Source of the DNA: Flavobacterium keumense
GTDB lineage: Bacteria; Bacteroidota; Bacteroidia; Flavobacteriales; Flavobacteriaceae
Direction: 5' to 3'
Assembly: GCF_029866485.1 (NCBI RefSeq)
Contig: NZ_CP092332.1
Span: 1,612,001 to 1,676,000 of the forward strand
DNA: 64,000 bases
The translations under genes and the position numbers were made by a program. Shown here in pieces: positions 8,190 through 19,497 of the stretch; the stretch's first letter is position 1, and each line of letters starts with the position of its first letter. Under the pieces are notes generated by a model. It saw only the letters and a program-made list of their open reading frames with translations. It did not search any database and was not told the origin of the DNA.

Positions 8190-9668
8190 ATGAGTAAGAA
8201 CCTTACTACACGATCAGAAGATTATTCAAAATGGTATAATGAGCTGGTTGTAAAAGCAGATTTAGCAGAAAATTCAGGAGTTAGAGGTTGTATGGTAATA
8301 AAACCATATGGTTATGCTATTTGGGAAAAAATGCAAGGAGAGTTGGATCGAATGTTTAAAGAGACAGGACATCAAAATGCTTATTTTCCTTTATTCGTAC
8401 CCAAAAGTATGTTTGAGGCAGAGGAAACTAATGCAGAAGGCTTTGCTAAAGAGTGTGCTATTGTTACTCACTATAGATTGAAAACAGATGAAGGTCGCCC
8501 CGGAAAATTAATGGTGGATCCTAATGCTAAATTAGAAGAAGAATTAATTGTTCGTCCTACAAGTGAGGCAATTATTTGGTCAACTTATAAAGGTTGGGTA
8601 CAATCCTATCGCGATTTACCATTATTAATTAATCAATGGGCCAATGTAGTACGTTGGGAAATGAGAACGCGTTTGTTTTTAAGAACTGCCGAATTTTTAT
8701 GGCAAGAAGGGCATACTGCACATGCTACACGTCAAGAAGCTATTGAAGAGTCAGAAAAAATGATGAATGTGTACGCTGATTTCGTTCAAAATTTTATGGC
8801 GATTCCAGTTGTAAAAGGATTAAAAACAGAAACCGAACGTTTTGCAGGTGCTGATGAGACGTATTGTATTGAAGCTTTAATGCAAGATGGAAAAGCATTG
8901 CAAGCGGGAACTTCTCACTTTTTAGGGCAAAATTTTGCTAAAGCCTTTGATGTTAAGTTTGCTAATGCCGAAGGAAAACAAGAGCATGTTTGGGGAACTT
9001 CTTGGGGAGTTTCTACACGATTGATGGGAGCCTTGGTAATGACGCATTCGGATGATAACGGTTTAGTTTTGCCTCCAAATTTAGCTCCAATTCAAGTCGT
9101 AATTGTTCCTATATATAAGTCAGATGAAGAGCTAGAGAAAATTACTTCTGTAGTGAATGATTTGATGGCTCAATTCAAAAAACTTAATATCTCAGTTAAG
9201 TTTGATAGTAGAACCACTCAAAAACCAGGCTTCAAATTTGCTGAATGGGAATTAAAAGGAGTGCCTGTTCGTATTGCTGTGGGGCCAAAAGATTTAGAAA
9301 ATGGTACGTTTGAAGTGGCGAGAAGAGATACATTGAGTAAAGAAGTAGTTTCAAATGATGGAATTGTAAATTACATCAATGATTTGTTAGAAATCATTCA
9401 AAATGATTTATTCCAAAAAGCATTGGATTATAGACAAAATCATATTACAGAAGTAAATTCTTTTGAAGAATTTAAAGAAGTATTAGAGAATAAAGGTGGA
9501 TTTATTTCGGCACATTGGGATGGAACTCCTGAGACAGAAGAAAAAATTAAAGATTTAACCAAAGCAACTATCCGTTGTATTCCTTTAGATCGAGTAGAAG
9601 AGCAAGGGAAATGTATTTTTACAGGATTGGAATCTGCTGGTAGAGTGTTATTTGCAAAAGCCTATTAA
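8190..9668 (+). CDS. proS: prolyl-tRNA synthetase (short, archaeal/eukaryotic-type)
   Basis: A 492-residue class II aminoacyl-tRNA synthetase that charges tRNA-Pro. The catalytic core shows motif 2-type sequence [26 protein letters not shown] and the upstream RPTSEAIIW block. The anticodon-binding region and a C-terminal extension ([19 protein letters not shown]) follow. This is the short form lacking the bacterial editing insertion, as is usual in Bacteroidota. The start at 8190 gives [15 protein letters not shown], the expected N-terminus. The frame stays open further upstream, but only to a TTG lying within the promoter. Confidence 0.96.
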   Translation: MSKNLTTRSEDYSKWYNELVVKADLAENSGVRGCMVIKPYGYAIWEKMQGELDRMFKETGHQNAYFPLFVPKSMFEAEETNAEGFAKECAIVTHYRLKTDEGRPGKLMVDPNAKLEEELIVRPTSEAIIWSTYKGWVQSYRDLPLLINQWANVVRWEMRTRLFLRTAEFLWQEGHTAHATRQEAIEESEKMMNVYADFVQNFMAIPVVKGLKTETERFAGADETYCIEALMQDGKALQAGTSHFLGQNFAKAFDVKFANAEGKQEHVWGTSWGVSTRLMGALVMTHSDDNGLVLPPNLAPIQVVIVPIYKSDEELEKITSVVNDLMAQFKKLNISVKFDSRTTQKPGFKFAEWELKGVPVRIAVGPKDLENGTFEVARRDTLSKEVVSNDGIVNYINDLLEIIQNDLFQKALDYRQNHITEVNSFEEFKEVLENKGGFISAHWDGTPETEEKIKDLTKATIRCIPLDRVEEQGKCIFTGLESAGRVLFAKAY

Positions 9669-9696
9669 AAAAAAATATTTTTTTTCGCGTCTACTC

Positions 9697-9726
9697 TTGT
9701 GCGTCTAAAAAATAGTTGTATTTTTG
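9697..9726 (+). promoter_or_regulatory. promoter of the tRNA-Glu pair
   Basis: TTG (9697-9699), 19 nt, TATTTTTG (9719-9726). The predicted start is about 15-20 nt before the first tRNA. Confidence 0.6.
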
Positions 9727-9746
9727 CATCCGCATTACAGAAATGA

Positions 9747-9818
9747 GGTCCGTTCGTCTATCGGTTAGGACGCCAGGTTTTCATCCTGGTAAGGGGGGTT
9801 CGATTCCCCCACGGACTA
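9747..9818 (+). tRNA. tRNA-Glu (anticodon TTC), copy 1
   Basis: The 72-nt cloverleaf can be drawn fully. The acceptor stem is GGTCCGT/ACGGACT (first pair G-U), the D arm starts GTCT, the anticodon stem CCAGG/CCTGG holds the loop TTTTCAT, and the T arm is GGGGG-TTCGATT-CCCCC. CCA is not encoded. Confidence 0.96.
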
Positions 9819-9864
9819 CAAAATCTGTTTGATGTATTAGTCATCCTGAACTTAGAAGGAAATT

Positions 9865-9936
9865 GGTCCGTTCGTCTATCGGTTAGGACGCCAGGTTTTC
9901 ATCCTGGTAAGGGGGGTTCGATTCCCCCACGGACTA
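9865..9936 (+). tRNA. tRNA-Glu (anticodon TTC), copy 2
   Basis: Identical in sequence to the first copy over all 72 nt and separated from it by 46 nt. It is probably processed from the same precursor, since no separate promoter is evident between the two. Confidence 0.96.
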
Positions 9937-10103
9937 CAAATTAGTTTTGAAATGGTTTTATGAAGCAAGTGGTAGTGTCTCTCTTCTTGTTTTATTAGTT
10001 AAAACTGAAGTGATTAGTTAAAAAAAAAAATTAATTGTGGGAGGTTTTTCTAATTTTATTTCTAATAATCAATTAGTTATTTACATTTTAAAATATACAA
10101 CAA

Positions 10104-10355
10104 ATGGCAAATCATAAGTCAGCTTTAAAAAGAATCAGAAGTAACGAAAAGAAAAGAGTATTAAATAGATACCAACACAAAACTACTCGTAATGCGATTA
10201 AAGCTTTGCGTTTGGCTACTGATAAATCAGATGCTACATCTAAATTATCTACTGTTATTTCTATGATAGATAAATTAGCGAAGAAAAATATCATTCATGA
10301 TAATAAAGCAGCTAATTTAAAATCTAAGTTAACAAAACACGTTGCTAAATTGTAA
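10104..10355 (+). CDS. rpsT: 30S ribosomal protein S20
   Basis: 83 residues, very basic, starting MANHKSALKRIRSNEKKR, the classic S20 N-terminus, with the typical three-helix pattern. S20 binds 16S rRNA early in 30S assembly. The gene stands alone between the tRNA pair and typA and ends in its own hairpin terminator. About 170 nt separate it from the second tRNA; I saw no fully convincing promoter there, so readthrough from the tRNA promoter cannot be excluded. Confidence 0.97.
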   Translation: MANHKSALKRIRSNEKKRVLNRYQHKTTRNAIKALRLATDKSDATSKLSTVISMIDKLAKKNIIHDNKAANLKSKLTKHVAKL

Positions 10356-10377
10356 TTTAATTACAACACAAAATAAC

Positions 10378-10404
10378 AAAGCTTCCTTTTAGGGAGCTTT
10401 TTTT
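10378..10404 (+). terminator. intrinsic terminator after rpsT
   Basis: AAAGCTTCC (10378-10386) pairs with GGGAGCTTT (10392-10400) over 9 bp with one G-U pair, followed by a run of T. Confidence 0.75.
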
Positions 10405-10455
10405 ATACCTTAAACTTTAATGAAAAGAAACAATTTTTTATCTCAAAATAAAGTG

Positions 10456-10463
10456 TACCTTTG
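10456..10463 (+). promoter_or_regulatory. typA -7 promoter box
   Basis: TACCTTTG lies 19 nt before the typA ATG. A T-rich stretch takes the place of the -33 element. Confidence 0.5.
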
Positions 10464-10482
10464 CACCCATTAAAAATTACAG

Positions 10483-12279
10483 ATGGAATCTATTAGAAAC
10501 ATTGCAATTATTGCTCACGTTGACCACGGTAAAACGACTTTGGTTGATAAAATTATGTATCACTGTCAATTATTTCGTGAAAACGAGAATACAGGCGACT
10601 TAATCCTTGATAACAACGACTTAGAGCGTGAAAGGGGAATCACAATTACCTCAAAAAACGTTTCTGTTGTTTATAAAGGAACAAAAATCAATATTATAGA
10701 TACTCCTGGTCACGCCGATTTTGGTGGTGAGGTAGAGCGTGTATTAAATATGGCTGATGGTGTTTGTTTATTGGTAGATGCTTTTGAAGGCCCAATGCCG
10801 CAAACTCGTTTTGTTTTGCAAAAAGCAATTGATCTAGGATTAAAGCCATGTGTGGTAATTAATAAAGTAGACAAAGAAAACTGTACTCCAGAAGAAGTAC
10901 ATGAAAAAGTTTTTGACTTAATGTTTGAGTTAGGAGCTACAGAAGAACAATTGGATTTCCCTACCGTGTATGGTTCTGCAAAAAACAACTGGATGTCTGA
11001 CGATTGGAAAAATCAAACAGAAAACATTGAGCCTTTATTGGATATGGTAATTGATCATGTACCTGCACCAAAAGTATCTGAGGGAACTCCTCAAATGTTA
11101 ATAACATCATTGGATTTTTCTTCTTTCACAGGACGTATCGCAATTGGTCGTTTAGAAAGAGGGGTGTTAAATGAAGGGATGCCAATTTCTTTAGTGAAAA
11201 GAGATGGAAGTATTATAAAATCAAGAATCAAAGAACTACATACTTTTGAAGGTTTAGGTCGTAAAAAAGTGCAACAAGTTATAGCTGGAGATATTTGTGC
11301 TATAGTTGGAGTAGAAGGATTTGAAATTGGGGATACAATTGCTGATTTTGAAAATCCAGAGGCTTTACAAACTATTGCAATTGATGAACCAACAATGAGT
11401 ATGTTGTTTACTATTAACGATTCTCCTTTTTTTGGTAAAGAAGGAAAATTTGTAACTTCTCGACACATTCGCGAGAGATTAACTAAAGAGTTAGAGAAAA
11501 ACTTAGCGATGAAAGTGGGCGAAACTGATTCTGCTGACAAATTCATGGTCTTTGGGCGTGGAGTATTACATCTATCAGTTCTTATTGAAACGATGAGAAG
11601 AGAAGGGTATGAGTTGCAAATTGGTCAGCCACAAGTAATTATTAAAGAGATTGATGGTGTTAAATGTGAGCCTATTGAAGAGTTAACTATTGATTTACCG
11701 GAACATCTTTCTGGTCGTGCAGTAGAATTTGTTTCTGTACGTAAAGGAGAAATGTTGAGTATGGAAGGTAAAGGAGACCGCATGGTGGTTAAATTCAATA
11801 TTCCTTCACGTGGAATTATAGGATTGCGAAATCAATTATTGACGGCAACGGCAGGAGAGGCGATTATGTCACACCGTTTCATTGGATATGAACCCTATAA
11901 AGGTGAGATTCCAGGAAGAAATAATGGATCTTTAATTTCTATGGAAAATGGAAAAGCAATTCCATATTCTATTGATAAACTACAAGATCGTGGTAAATTC
12001 TTTGTGGATCCTAATGAAGATATTTACGAAGGTCAAGTTATTGGAGAAAATTCTCGTAGCGATGATATGACGGTAAATGTAACTAAAACTAAAAAGTTAA
12101 CCAATGTACGTTCTTCAGGTGCTGATGATAAAGCAAGAATTGTTCCTGCAATTAAGTTTTCATTAGAGGAAGCATTAGAATACATTCAAAAAGATGAATA
12201 TGTTGAGGTAACACCAAAATCCTTACGTTTGCGTAAAATCTATTTATCTGAAACAGATAGAAAAAGATACAAAATCTAA
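10483..12279 (+). CDS. typA: ribosome-associated GTPase TypA/BipA
   Basis: A 598-residue translational GTPase of the EF-G superfamily that acts on the ribosome and in 50S assembly, often under stress. The G domain is at the N-terminus with G1 AHVDHGKTT, the switch II motif DTPGHADFGGE and the G4 motif NKVD. Domain II follows, then the EF-G-like domains III and V, and the BipA-specific C-terminal domain containing SRGIIGLRNQLLTATAGEA and the DDMTVNVTKTKKLTNVRSSG segment. Length matches the family. It is a single-gene unit closed by a strong terminator shared with the convergent gene. Confidence 0.96.
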   Translation: MESIRNIAIIAHVDHGKTTLVDKIMYHCQLFRENENTGDLILDNNDLERERGITITSKNVSVVYKGTKINIIDTPGHADFGGEVERVLNMADGVCLLVDAFEGPMPQTRFVLQKAIDLGLKPCVVINKVDKENCTPEEVHEKVFDLMFELGATEEQLDFPTVYGSAKNNWMSDDWKNQTENIEPLLDMVIDHVPAPKVSEGTPQMLITSLDFSSFTGRIAIGRLERGVLNEGMPISLVKRDGSIIKSRIKELHTFEGLGRKKVQQVIAGDICAIVGVEGFEIGDTIADFENPEALQTIAIDEPTMSMLFTINDSPFFGKEGKFVTSRHIRERLTKELEKNLAMKVGETDSADKFMVFGRGVLHLSVLIETMRREGYELQIGQPQVIIKEIDGVKCEPIEELTIDLPEHLSGRAVEFVSVRKGEMLSMEGKGDRMVVKFNIPSRGIIGLRNQLLTATAGEAIMSHRFIGYEPYKGEIPGRNNGSLISMENGKAIPYSIDKLQDRGKFFVDPNEDIYEGQVIGENSRSDDMTVNVTKTKKLTNVRSSGADDKARIVPAIKFSLEEALEYIQKDEYVEVTPKSLRLRKIYLSETDRKRYKI

Positions 12280-12300
12280 GGATAAGTATTTAATTTATAT

Positions 12301-12332
12301 AAAAAACCACCAGCGAAAGTTGGTGGTTTTTT
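12301..12332. terminator. bidirectional terminator between typA and the convergent T9SS cargo gene
   Basis: A 14-bp stem (AAAAAACCACCAGC, 12301-12314, with 12319-12332, one G-U pair) is capped by a GAAA tetraloop. A tract on one side and T tract on the other let it work on both strands. Confidence 0.85.
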
Positions 12333-15109
12333 TATCTTTTCAAACTAAAATGTCCTTTGGTTTCTCTGCCGTCTTTTAACTTAACACTAAACCAGTAGTC
12401 GTCAGAGGGTAATTGATTTTCATTAATTGTTCCATCCCAACCTTGACTTTGAGGAGTTATTTCTTTAATGAGTTGACCAAAACGATTGAATATTCGAATG
12501 TTTTGTATTGTAAGTGACACACTGGAACCTTTAACATTCCAAAAATCATTGTAGCCATCACCATTAGGAGTAAAAAACAAAGGAGCTTCAAGAACAACTA
12601 ATTCTGAGTTTATTTGCCCACAACCATCAATATTTTCAATTATTAATTGGTGAATACCTCCAGGAATATTTTCAAATATTGGATTGTTTTGAAATGGAGT
12701 TGAGGTGCCGTCTTCGAAAATAATTTTATATCGATAAGCAGCAGCATTGTCTAATATTACAATGACTTGATTATTTTTTTGTAAATCTTTAATTTGTAAT
12801 GAATTGATTCTTGCGAGTTTAGATAATGTAAGGGTTATATTTCGAGTTGCTTTGCAACCTAGATTATTAGTAATAGTTACATTGTATTTTCCTTCTTTAT
12901 TTGTTCTAATTGTAGGAGAAGTTTCGTTAGTATTCCATAAATAAGTAAAATCATTTTCAGTTGCAGGAAAAATAATACCAGCATCTAATACCGCAAAATT
13001 ATTTGAGCCTTCACATACTATTTTATTTTCAGACAGAGCTACCGAAGGACTTGGATCTACATTAATATCAAATTGGCCAGTACCAAAACAGCCATCTTCA
13101 TTTTCAGCTCGTATGAATATAGTTTTTGAACTAGATGTATATGTTTTTCCTAGTGGATTTATTCCTAAATCGGCATCATTTTTACTTGAATAGTAGGTCA
13201 AAATTACATTTTGAGGTAAATTGAGTTCATTTCGGATTTGCAATGTCTTATTTTCTAAATCAAATTCAGCTTTATTATTGCCATTGGTGCATGCATGTAA
13301 GACTGAAGGTAATAGTGTGATATTTGGATTTGCATGAAGCATTATATTTTGTATGCTGTAACATGATCCAGAAGGGAGTACTAATTTTGCATATATTATT
13401 TCATTAGGGATACTATTTCTGTAGATAGGATTTAAAGCATTTAAATTATTTTTATCTTCATTAGCTTCTGAAATAGATTTGTAATAATAAATTTCAATAT
13501 CTGTTTGTCCGGTACGTAAAAAATCATTTGCTAAATCAAGATTAAAACTAGCAAGTCCATCGGTTGAATTATTGTCTTGAGTATCACATTGAATTAATTT
13601 ATATGGAGTAGAAGTTGTTTTGGGGCTATTATATATTGTTATGGTTTTTTCTATAGGTTCTCTTTCCTCGCCATTAACCGTTTTTATTAATGTTACTTTA
13701 TAGTCTCCTGGACTAAGATAAGTGTGGTAAGCATCTTTATTGTTAGAAGTAGTTCCATCCCCGAAATTCCAAACTACAGAATCAACTGTTTCTGTTGAAT
13801 TAATATAAAAATGGGTAGCTTGGCCCAAGCAATTACGTTCATAGTTAAAGCTATATAGAAATAAAGAAGTAATAAATGGCGGTAATCCTAAATGTACGAT
13901 TCTATTTTTTAAATCAATTTGATTTTGTAGATAGTTGCAATTTAATCCATCTAGTTCAGGATTATTAATTACAGAGATTTTATCATATCCATCCTGCAAA
14001 ACAGGATAACCTGATCGGTATATTTTTTCATCTATTGCTAGTTGTAAAGCACCTGCAACATTATATGAATTATTGATTTCGATTTTAGAATTTATAATAT
14101 TATCACTTTTTAAATTGTATTGAAATAACGAACTTCCTTGACTAATACCTTCAATATCAAATGAGTTGGTGGTCACATATAATTTTTTTGATTTTGCAGA
14201 AAATTCTACTCCATACGGATTTGATCCACTTAAAATAGTTATTCCATTGTTTACGTTACCTGTAGCAGTGTTGAAATCGAATAGCCAAACATTTCCAGTA
14301 TTCCTTCTGACTTCTCCTTTTGGACCTAATTCGTTATTTGGTTTCGATGAAGAATTTACAATAGCTAATTTTGTACCGTTTGGAGAGGTCTTTAGGTATC
14401 CAATAGCATTTGAATGATAACCTCCAAGCATTACATTCATGGGGGTACTCGATTTTACAGGAGTTTTATTTACTCCAGTATTAGTTATTTTGAACGCATA
14501 AAAAGTATCTAAAAAATGAGTTATTACCCAAAAAGACACTCCATCTGCATGTTGTACTGCGGTTATTTTTTCTGAACATTTAAATTTTAATTCTTCTGTG
14601 TCTTCAGGATTGTAAGTAATTAAATGGATATTTTTTTCAGTAATAGGAATATCTCCTAATCCATTGTTTAATCTTAAATCAACTTGCGAATAATTTAATC
14701 CATTATTAGGGGGATCCTCGTCATTTAAAGGATCGTTGTCAACATTTTCGGCAAGAGGTTGGTCAACAGTAAATATGTAATAAACAAATGGATTATTTGG
14801 TTTAGGAACTATTATAGCAGATTGCGTACTTGAAACATGACCTAATAAGCCTGAACCATTAGGCATCACCTGATGTAATTTGTTATAAACAGTTGATCCG
14901 TCAGTATAAAATAGGATATTTCCATTTTTATCTGAAATACTAGCACATCCTTCACGTGTGATTAATTTTCCGTTTAATAAACCAACAGGAGTTCCAGAGT
15001 TGAAGTCTAAACCTGCTTTATCTCCAAAATACCATACTGCAGCTTCTTTTTGAGCAAAAGAATTGCCGAAAAAGAAAATCATGACTAATAGTAGGAGCTT
15101 TTTTTTCAT
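12332..15109 (-). CDS. secreted protein with PKD domain and T9SS type B sorting domain
   Basis: 925 residues. A signal peptide (cleavage after NSFAQ, residue 20) is followed by a roughly 390-residue region of short strands starting AAVWYFGDKAGLDFNSG, which looks like a beta-propeller. A PKD-like domain at about 425-495 has the hallmark VVWNFGDGT and the following YHTYLSPGDYKVTL. Ig-like repeats come next. The C-terminal domain (845-925) begins [14 protein letters not shown] and ends KGHFSLKR; this is the T9SS type B sorting signal that directs export across the outer membrane and surface attachment. It is the last gene of a three-gene run of such proteins (34-nt spacer upstream). Adhesion or surface scaffolding is plausible; no catalytic motif was seen. 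Confidence 0.85.
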   Translation of the reverse strand: MKKKLLLLVMIFFFGNSFAQKEAAVWYFGDKAGLDFNSGTPVGLLNGKLITREGCASISDKNGNILFYTDGSTVYNKLHQVMPNGSGLLGHVSSTQSAIIVPKPNNPFVYYIFTVDQPLAENVDNDPLNDEDPPNNGLNYSQVDLRLNNGLGDIPITEKNIHLITYNPEDTEELKFKCSEKITAVQHADGVSFWVITHFLDTFYAFKITNTGVNKTPVKSSTPMNVMLGGYHSNAIGYLKTSPNGTKLAIVNSSSKPNNELGPKGEVRRNTGNVWLFDFNTATGNVNNGITILSGSNPYGVEFSAKSKKLYVTTNSFDIEGISQGSSLFQYNLKSDNIINSKIEINNSYNVAGALQLAIDEKIYRSGYPVLQDGYDKISVINNPELDGLNCNYLQNQIDLKNRIVHLGLPPFITSLFLYSFNYERNCLGQATHFYINSTETVDSVVWNFGDGTTSNNKDAYHTYLSPGDYKVTLIKTVNGEEREPIEKTITIYNSPKTTSTPYKLIQCDTQDNNSTDGLASFNLDLANDFLRTGQTDIEIYYYKSISEANEDKNNLNALNPIYRNSIPNEIIYAKLVLPSGSCYSIQNIMLHANPNITLLPSVLHACTNGNNKAEFDLENKTLQIRNELNLPQNVILTYYSSKNDADLGINPLGKTYTSSSKTIFIRAENEDGCFGTGQFDINVDPSPSVALSENKIVCEGSNNFAVLDAGIIFPATENDFTYLWNTNETSPTIRTNKEGKYNVTITNNLGCKATRNITLTLSKLARINSLQIKDLQKNNQVIVILDNAAAYRYKIIFEDGTSTPFQNNPIFENIPGGIHQLIIENIDGCGQINSELVVLEAPLFFTPNGDGYNDFWNVKGSSVSLTIQNIRIFNRFGQLIKEITPQSQGWDGTINENQLPSDDYWFSVKLKDGRETKGHFSLKR

Positions 15110-15143
15110 GAATATAGTTTAAATCTTCAGAATTATATAAATA

Positions 15144-18100
15144 TTATCGTTGTAAACTAAAGTGTCCTTTTGCTTCTCTGCCGTCTTCTAATTTAAGTGT
15201 AAACCAATAATCATCGGCAGGTAGTGGAGCTCCGTTGATAGTACCGTCCCAACCTTGGCTAGAAGGTAGTATTTGTTTCATTAATTTGCCATACCTGTCA
15301 AAAATATAGATGATAGATTTTGAACTAAAATTAGCATTAACACCTTTTATATTCCAATAATCATTAAATCCATCGCCATTAGGAGTGAAAAATTTTGGTA
15401 CACCAATAACGGCTATAGTTTTACTTACTGTACCACAACCATTTTTATCAGTAACAAAAATTTCATGAATTCCAGCAGTAACATTCTCAAATCGATTTGA
15501 ATTTTGAAAAGGTCCTAATGGAGCGTCTAAACTGTATTCGTAGAGCCCTTTTCCTGAAGCGTTTACAGTAACAGAATTTAAATCTGTTAAATCAACAATA
15601 TCAATGCTATTAATTGTAGCCACATCAGAAGCGTTTACTTGAATAATTCGTGTTCTATAACAGCCTGAATGTGTACTCACTGTAACAGAGTAGGTTCCTT
15701 TTGTATTTACATTTAAAGTAGGGTTGCTCTCTGCAGGTAAAACAGTACCATCTTTTGACCAAGTATATGTGTAATTGGTAGTTGGTGAACCATCAGTAAT
15801 TCCAGCGTTGAGTTCTACAAAGAATGTAGGAAGATTGGAGCATACTAATTGATTATCTAATCCATTGCTATTAGTATTTATATTGGGCTTGGGATTTACA
15901 ATTAATTTAATATGAGGGCCTAAACCATAACAAGAATTATCCAAAATGCTTTCTACTCTTACCCAGATATCTTGCTGATTGGGGTAGCCTGAATTTCTAT
16001 AATTAGAAGTGTTTGTAATTTCATTAGTTTCTGCCAAAGCATCTGCCTCATTTGGATAGTATTTGATGGTATAATTTGTTAAAGGTGGAATTAAAAAACT
16101 TTGAATATCAGAAGTAACACTGCTAAAGTCAAATTTTGAAATTCCATCAGTATCTGTACTTATTGTAGCAATATCATCATCACAGTCTTGAAATTCTCGT
16201 TTGAAAGTCGTTGGGATTTGGGTAGAAGAAACAATTAAATTTATTTCTGATACACTAAAACAACCGTATGGATTTTCAACTCTAACCCAAATTTTTCTTG
16301 AATTTGAAGTAAAGGCTAGAGGAGTATTGATTAGAGCGGTATTATCTTTTGTTTGAGCACCAATCAATGAAGTATAATAGAAAAACGTCTCTGAACTATA
16401 ATTTGCAGATATAAAGTTATTTTTTTCTGTTAAATTAAAATCAGAAACGCCATCAGAATTATCATCACATTGTTTTAAATCAATGGAAGATGCTAATGTA
16501 GGAAGTGCATAAACAGTCAAAGTAGCAGGATTAGAAATTAATCCGCAACTATTTCCTGATTTATTTAATTGAACACGGTATTGAAAACCGTTCATTGAAT
16601 TGATTACTCTCGTGATAGTGAGAGTATTTGATGTAACTCCAGAATAAGTGGTGTTATTTGTGATATTGTTCCAATGAATACCATCAGTAGATAATTGCCA
16701 TTGATAAGTATTGCCACCATTGTCAACTAAAGTAACTGAGGAATTTTGGAGTTCACAGGTTGGAGCTATTTGTGGTTGTGTACTGATGCTGATTGGGGCT
16801 GCTATGGTATAGTTTATATTGGGATTAATGTATCCATTGCTACTTATTACTACTCCGTTAGAATTTATAGTTGGCGGAATACTGTTTCCAAGAGTGGCAT
16901 TTGTATTGCCCAAATACCCAGCTTCTATTACATCTGAGCAACCATCATTATCACTGTCTAATTCTCTGTAATTTTTAATTCCATCACCATCAATATCAGG
17001 GTTGGTTGCATTGGTTCCTGATTCGTCTAAATCATAGATTCCGTCATTATCAGTGTCCAAATCCAAATAATCTGGAATGGTATCATTATCAGTGTCTAGT
17101 GGTATAGTACCTGATCCAAAAACATCAAAAAGTCCGTCTTTATTATTGTCAAGATTAGAAACGGATGTAAAAATATTAGGGAGTGATTCTGTTGTGTCAG
17201 TTATACCATCATTATCGCTATCTAAATCGAGTTGATCAGCAATTGAGTCACCATCGGTATCCTTGGGAAGGCAAGTAGCTATTATTGAAAAAGTAGCTTT
17301 GTTATTTGTGCTATCGGATAAATTTTTATGAGTAAATGTTAACGAATTAGTTATGTACGTATGAAAACTGAAGGTGCCAGTACCCGCTGTGAGAGGTGTG
17401 ATGCTATTTAGTCGAAAACTAATCTCAAATGAAGAATATTGAGTTACTCCACTTTCAAAAATACCATCATAATTTGTATCAATTAATAACTGATTGTTTG
17501 GGTTTAAAACGGTAATTGTCTTATCATTGTCTGATTTTATACTGAATTCTCCATCGGAGGTAATTAAATCAGTATTATTAGCAGAATCTACATAGTTTAT
17601 AGCTAAAGAAATAGGTTTAGCAAAATTAATACTGTATTCTAACGTGTTTCCTTTTCCGGCAGGGACTTCGCTAATAAAATCACCATTTGTTTTACCAGTA
17701 AAAGGTGTAATAACAGCAGAATTATTTAAAGACAATGTATTGATACTTGTTGAAAAAGTAGTACTATACCCCATTTTAGTTACTATGCCAGTAGTAGAAT
17801 CTATACCCATATCTCCGTATGATTCAGTACAATTTGTAATTCCGTCATTATCATTGTCTAAATCGATATTATCAAAAACGGAATCATTATCTAAATCTGT
17901 CGGACAATTGCTTATGGGAATTTTATCAGACAATGTGTTAGTGCTACAGCTAGGAATACTTCTTTTAACTTGATAATATCCTGCTTCTGAAGGAGTAAAA
18001 GTATCTCCCGTAGCACCTGTTATAATGGCGTCATTTTTTAACCATTGGAAAGTATAATCAGGGTCAGGAGTGGTCTTTAATGTGATATTAGGAATACAAC

Positions 18101-19475
18101 TGCCAGAAATTGAAGTTGAATTTTCTATTGTTAATTCAGGTTTTAAATCAAAACCTGAATAATAACCACCATAAGTAGCATAAACATTTGTTCCGTAATA
18201 GGATACATAAACTTGTTTCGTTGATTTTACACTAACATTTCCTGAAAGTCCATTAATAGAATAAAAGACAAAATTAGGGTTTCCATTAATGGTTATTGGG
18301 TTTGTAACGGGAGTATTATTTACTAAAACTCCTGCACCAGTTTCGGTTACAATATTGACAGTGCCATCATAAGTTTTGGAACCTATTTTATCTATTTGAG
18401 GAATATTATCTACAATTTTAGGAGTAGAACAGTTGAGTGGAGGTACAAAAAACAAATTTTGGTTTGCATTGGATGATGTTCCTCCAATGCTCTGATAAGC
18501 AAAAACTTTTTTTGAAGAGGATATGTATAAATTATTGTTCAAAAATGCACTTCCGTCAAAAATATAATATTGTCCACCCTGAAGAGTTGTAATAGGGCTA
18601 GTACTCCCGTTTGCATAAATTTCGGTATTATCTTCGTCAGCAATAAGTAGTGCACGTTCTAGTACGGTAGTTCCAAGACCTTTTATAAAAATATATTCTT
18701 TGCCAATTTTATCCGTTCCAACAATTTGATCAAAACCTACATCTCTTCCAGCTCCTGAAGCAGTGGAGGGATCATTTGTTCCACCAAACGAACCACTATT
18801 TACAACGACATCTTTATTAGATTCAATTAATGCACCAATAAGGTTACTTCCTGTATTGCCATTAATAGCTAAAATGTAACTTTCGTTTTTATTAAGATTG
18901 ATTGTAATAGGTCCATTATAAGTAGTGTTATTAGCAAATAAAGTACCATTCGTTATATTTGAAATAGTAATCGTTGTATTATTTTCTGTAGCTAAAATGG
19001 AAAAAAAGTTGAGTAGTCCTACTATTGTAGAAGAATTGAGCATTGCACCAGCTCGAAAGCGTTTACCTAAAGCGCTATTTCCTTTACAAACAAGCCCTCC
19101 AGCTTGTGCAAAATTACCTACATTTGTTCTTACACTGGTATAAACCAGTCCTTCACTTTCAATGATAAATCCTTTGTTTGTTACAATTCCAGTTGAGATA
19201 CTAGGTACAAATAATTGCGTCGCGTCTCCAGAACCAATCAAGTGAATATAAGGAGTAGTTTTATTTACCCAACCTGAAATTGTAGAACCTCCTATTTGAA
19301 TGATTTTGAAGTTTACATTGCTTACACTTGGAGTAGAAATATAAATATAGTGATCTTGTGGTAATGTGGTTGTTGCACTATTAGATGTTATTGGCGGAAT
19401 ATAATGTGTTTTACTAAATTGCGCTACACAATTTATAGAATAAAAAAGTAAAAATAAAAGTGGTATTTTTTTCAT
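15144..19475 (-). CDS. very large secreted protein: IgGFc-binding-like domain, Ca-binding TSP3 repeats, T9SS type B sorting domain
   Basis: 1443 residues. After a signal peptide (about 1-18) the N-terminal 400 residues match the style of the IgGFc-binding protein family: [12 protein letters not shown] at the start, then GGYYSGFDL near the end. Aspartate-rich thrombospondin type 3 repeats sit near residues 530-550 and 735-880 ([28 protein letters not shown] and similar), which usually bind calcium. Ig-like modules follow. The sorting domain occupies 1362-1443 ([14 protein letters not shown] to KGHFSLQR). It is the middle gene of the three-gene T9SS cargo run, 22 nt behind its upstream neighbour. 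A role in adhesion is inferred from its parts only. Confidence 0.83.
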   Translation of the reverse strand: MKKIPLLFLLFYSINCVAQFSKTHYIPPITSNSATTTLPQDHYIYISTPSVSNVNFKIIQIGGSTISGWVNKTTPYIHLIGSGDATQLFVPSISTGIVTNKGFIIESEGLVYTSVRTNVGNFAQAGGLVCKGNSALGKRFRAGAMLNSSTIVGLLNFFSILATENNTTITISNITNGTLFANNTTYNGPITINLNKNESYILAINGNTGSNLIGALIESNKDVVVNSGSFGGTNDPSTASGAGRDVGFDQIVGTDKIGKEYIFIKGLGTTVLERALLIADEDNTEIYANGSTSPITTLQGGQYYIFDGSAFLNNNLYISSSKKVFAYQSIGGTSSNANQNLFFVPPLNCSTPKIVDNIPQIDKIGSKTYDGTVNIVTETGAGVLVNNTPVTNPITINGNPNFVFYSINGLSGNVSVKSTKQVYVSYYGTNVYATYGGYYSGFDLKPELTIENSTSISGSCIPNITLKTTPDPDYTFQWLKNDAIITGATGDTFTPSEAGYYQVKRSIPSCSTNTLSDKIPISNCPTDLDNDSVFDNIDLDNDNDGITNCTESYGDMGIDSTTGIVTKMGYSTTFSTSINTLSLNNSAVITPFTGKTNGDFISEVPAGKGNTLEYSINFAKPISLAINYVDSANNTDLITSDGEFSIKSDNDKTITVLNPNNQLLIDTNYDGIFESGVTQYSSFEISFRLNSITPLTAGTGTFSFHTYITNSLTFTHKNLSDSTNNKATFSIIATCLPKDTDGDSIADQLDLDSDNDGITDTTESLPNIFTSVSNLDNNKDGLFDVFGSGTIPLDTDNDTIPDYLDLDTDNDGIYDLDESGTNATNPDIDGDGIKNYRELDSDNDGCSDVIEAGYLGNTNATLGNSIPPTINSNGVVISSNGYINPNINYTIAAPISISTQPQIAPTCELQNSSVTLVDNGGNTYQWQLSTDGIHWNNITNNTTYSGVTSNTLTITRVINSMNGFQYRVQLNKSGNSCGLISNPATLTVYALPTLASSIDLKQCDDNSDGVSDFNLTEKNNFISANYSSETFFYYTSLIGAQTKDNTALINTPLAFTSNSRKIWVRVENPYGCFSVSEINLIVSSTQIPTTFKREFQDCDDDIATISTDTDGISKFDFSSVTSDIQSFLIPPLTNYTIKYYPNEADALAETNEITNTSNYRNSGYPNQQDIWVRVESILDNSCYGLGPHIKLIVNPKPNINTNSNGLDNQLVCSNLPTFFVELNAGITDGSPTTNYTYTWSKDGTVLPAESNPTLNVNTKGTYSVTVSTHSGCYRTRIIQVNASDVATINSIDIVDLTDLNSVTVNASGKGLYEYSLDAPLGPFQNSNRFENVTAGIHEIFVTDKNGCGTVSKTIAVIGVPKFFTPNGDGFNDYWNIKGVNANFSSKSIIYIFDRYGKLMKQILPSSQGWDGTINGAPLPADDYWFTLKLEDGREAKGHFSLQR

Positions 19476-19497
19476 TGGCTAAAAATAACAAAAAAAA

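Noticed and set aside
9942..9949. TAGTTTTG just after the second tRNA as an rpsT promoter
   Set aside because: No -33 TTG lies at the right distance and the leader would exceed 150 nt, so it was not listed.
10710..11546. Two antisense frames over typA (92 and 151 codons)
   Set aside because: Both lie fully opposite a highly conserved gene and have no recognisable protein character.
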